This document shows, piece by piece, positions 63,142 to 64,000 of a stretch of DNA of 64,000 bases. Each line of letters begins with the position of its first letter. Position 1 is the first letter of the stretch. The notes beneath the pieces are model-generated. The model did not search any database. It was not told the origin of the DNA and saw nothing but the letters and a program-made list of their open reading frames with translations. Position numbers and translations under genes: made by a program. This DNA is from Acuticoccus sediminis (GTDB taxonomy: Bacteria; Pseudomonadota; Alphaproteobacteria; Rhizobiales; Amorphaceae), in contig NZ_QHHQ01000001.1 in assembly GCF_003258595.1 (NCBI RefSeq), positions 620,001 through 684,000 of the forward strand. Direction: 5' to 3'.

Positions 63142-63573
63142 TCAATAGCCGAATGGGCCGCGCGCCAGCGACAGGCCTAGAATGAGATGAAAGACGACGT
63201 AGATGCCACCCGAGGTCAGAACGCCGGTCGTGAGCGCGCCAAGGGGGCGCGAGCCGAGCCGCCACGTCAGGTAGGCGGTCGCGAACACCGTGCCGATCAG
63301 GAAGCCGACCTTCGGCAGCGTCCATGCGTAGAGGAACATCACGGCGGCCGCGAAGGCGAGCTCGACGAGGTCGCGCAGGCCGGGCCATTTCGGTTCCGGG
63401 TCGGGCCGCAGGATGAATACGGCCGACGTGATCGCGAGCACCGCCCCGACGATGTACGGGAAGGTGCGCGGGCCGACGACGTCGACCATGAAGCTGTCGG
63501 GAATGATCCACGCCGCCCAGAGATAGAACGCGGCGAGCAGCAGGCCGATGCAGCCGAAGATCCGGTCACTCAT
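63142..63573 (-). CDS. tripartite tricarboxylate transporter small membrane subunit (TctB)
   Basis: A 143-residue protein with four hydrophobic helices and the TctB start MSDRIFGCIGLLLAAFYLWA, then VGPRTFPYIVGAVLAITSA. GAGGA six bases upstream fixes the ATG at 63573; the frame is open a little further 5' without a site. It lies between TctC and TctA. Confidence 0.88.
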   Translation of the reverse strand: MSDRIFGCIGLLLAAFYLWAAWIIPDSFMVDVVGPRTFPYIVGAVLAITSAVFILRPDPEPKWPGLRDLVELAFAAAVMFLYAWTLPKVGFLIGTVFATAYLTWRLGSRPLGALTTGVLTSGGIYVVFHLILGLSLARGPFGY

Positions 63574-63632
63574 GCGATGTCCTCGCGCAAGCGCGGCGGG
63601 AGGCTGCCCGGCGTCGGGCAGCCTCGCAACCG

Positions 63633-64000
63633 TCACTGCAGGATGCCGAGCTCTTTCGACATGGTCTCGACGTCGGCGATGTTCTTCTTGACGAACGCCT
63701 GCATGTCGTCGCCGAAGTTGTTGAACTGCTCGATGGAGGCATCGTCCAACGCCTGCTGGAACTCTGGCGACTCGGTCATCTTCTGGATGGCGTCGCTCCA
63801 GAATGCCTTTGCCGCGTCGGACGCGCCGGCGGGCATGTAGAGGCCGCGCCAGTTCAGGCCATCGACGTCGTAGCCCTGCTCGACGGCGGTCGGAATGTCC
63901 GGAAATGCCTTGAGGCGCTTCGGCCCGAGCACCGCCAGGACGCGCACGTCACCGGACTCGTAGAAGCCGCGCACCTCGGAGAAGTCGCCGGAGAAGACCT
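63633..64000 (-). CDS. tripartite tricarboxylate transporter substrate-binding protein (TctC/Bug), partial
   Basis: Only the C-terminal part (about 122 residues) is in the window; the 5' end lies beyond position 64000. The segment FSEVRGFYESGDVRVLAVLG, then FPDIPTAVEQGYDVDGLNW and RGLYMPAGASD, matches the second lobe of Bug receptors. It is the first known gene of the minus-strand TctC-TctB-TctA-aconitase set. Confidence 0.88.
   Translation of the reverse strand, partial: VFSGDFSEVRGFYESGDVRVLAVLGPKRLKAFPDIPTAVEQGYDVDGLNWRGLYMPAGASDAAKAFWSDAIQKMTESPEFQQALDDASIEQFNNFGDDMQAFVKKNIADVETMSKELGILQ

Noticed and set aside
60640-63180. An 846-codon plus-strand open frame
   Set aside because: It is antisense to the aconitase and TctA genes, which carry full family signatures. 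Its composition (Glu/Arg/Asp/His-rich) is typical of antisense high-GC frames.

Overview
The window is GC-rich chromosomal DNA of an alphaproteobacterium, most probably a member of the Hyphomicrobiales (Rhizobiales). The evidence is the gene order hisB-(DUF2628)-hisH-hisA-hisF-hisE-coaA, a DUF992 protein, a ligase-associated exonuclease, a PII/AmtB pair with GlnD nearby, and rph-rdgB-hemW divergent from hrcA. A genus near Acuticoccus is only a guess, prompted by the abundance of tripartite tricarboxylate transporters. No replication origin, rRNA or CRISPR array is visible.

Positions 1-35,700 are ordinary core genome. They hold an S24/HTH repressor, a DNA-end exonuclease, a DMT exporter, leuB, a VOC protein, a PLP dehydratase, a TauE/SafE exporter, an aldo/keto reductase, a small membrane protein, an arylesterase, and then coaA and the his operon. 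Further on come pyrF, an ArsR-SRPBCC pair with two operator-like palindromes, murJ, glnD, hemW, rdgB, rph and hrcA. After these lie an aminotransferase, a WecG/TagA glycosyltransferase, amtB-glnK behind a sigma-54-like promoter, an EVE protein, a methyltransferase, an SDR protein, a PHB-depolymerase-like hydrolase, mepA and msrA. GlnD modifies GlnK at the conserved Tyr51, and GlnK gates AmtB, so three parts of the nitrogen-sensing circuit lie within about 13 kb.

Positions 35,714-50,220 are an accessory region that starts at an intact tRNA-Ser(GGA). The last 17 bases of the tRNA gene region (35788-35804) recur exactly at 44788-44804 and with one mismatch at 47140-47156. The second interval (44805-47156) holds one complete module. 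It consists of a phage Mu F-like minor head protein fused to a CdiA-CT-type endonuclease toxin domain, overlapping by 4 bp a CdiI-type immunity gene. The first interval (about 9 kb) begins with a degraded 5' copy of the same toxin gene and ends with a short remnant that looks like the immunity gene 3' end. Between these are two divergent transglutaminases, a PHB esterase with a CopG regulator, a cold-shock protein, a desaturase operon and a cysteine-rich repeat protein. The layout looks like a tandem array of tRNA-anchored toxin-immunity cassettes that has decayed and picked up cargo. No integrase is left in the window.

Positions 47,198-51,494 carry three insertion sequences. An IS3-family element (TSD GTC) has an IS30-family element (TSD CAA) nested inside its orfB, and a separate IS3-family IS407-like element (TSD TGAC) follows. 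The array's right flank and a short gene remnant are cut by the first of these.

Positions 51,866-64,000 form a carboxylate-uptake region with two convergent clusters. On the plus strand are a ROK regulator, TctC, TctB, TctA and a metallophosphoesterase with an extra C-terminal domain. On the minus strand are TctC (cut by the window end), TctB, TctA and a divergent aconitase. The aconitase points to a tricarboxylate or related acid as the substrate of the second cluster; this is inference.
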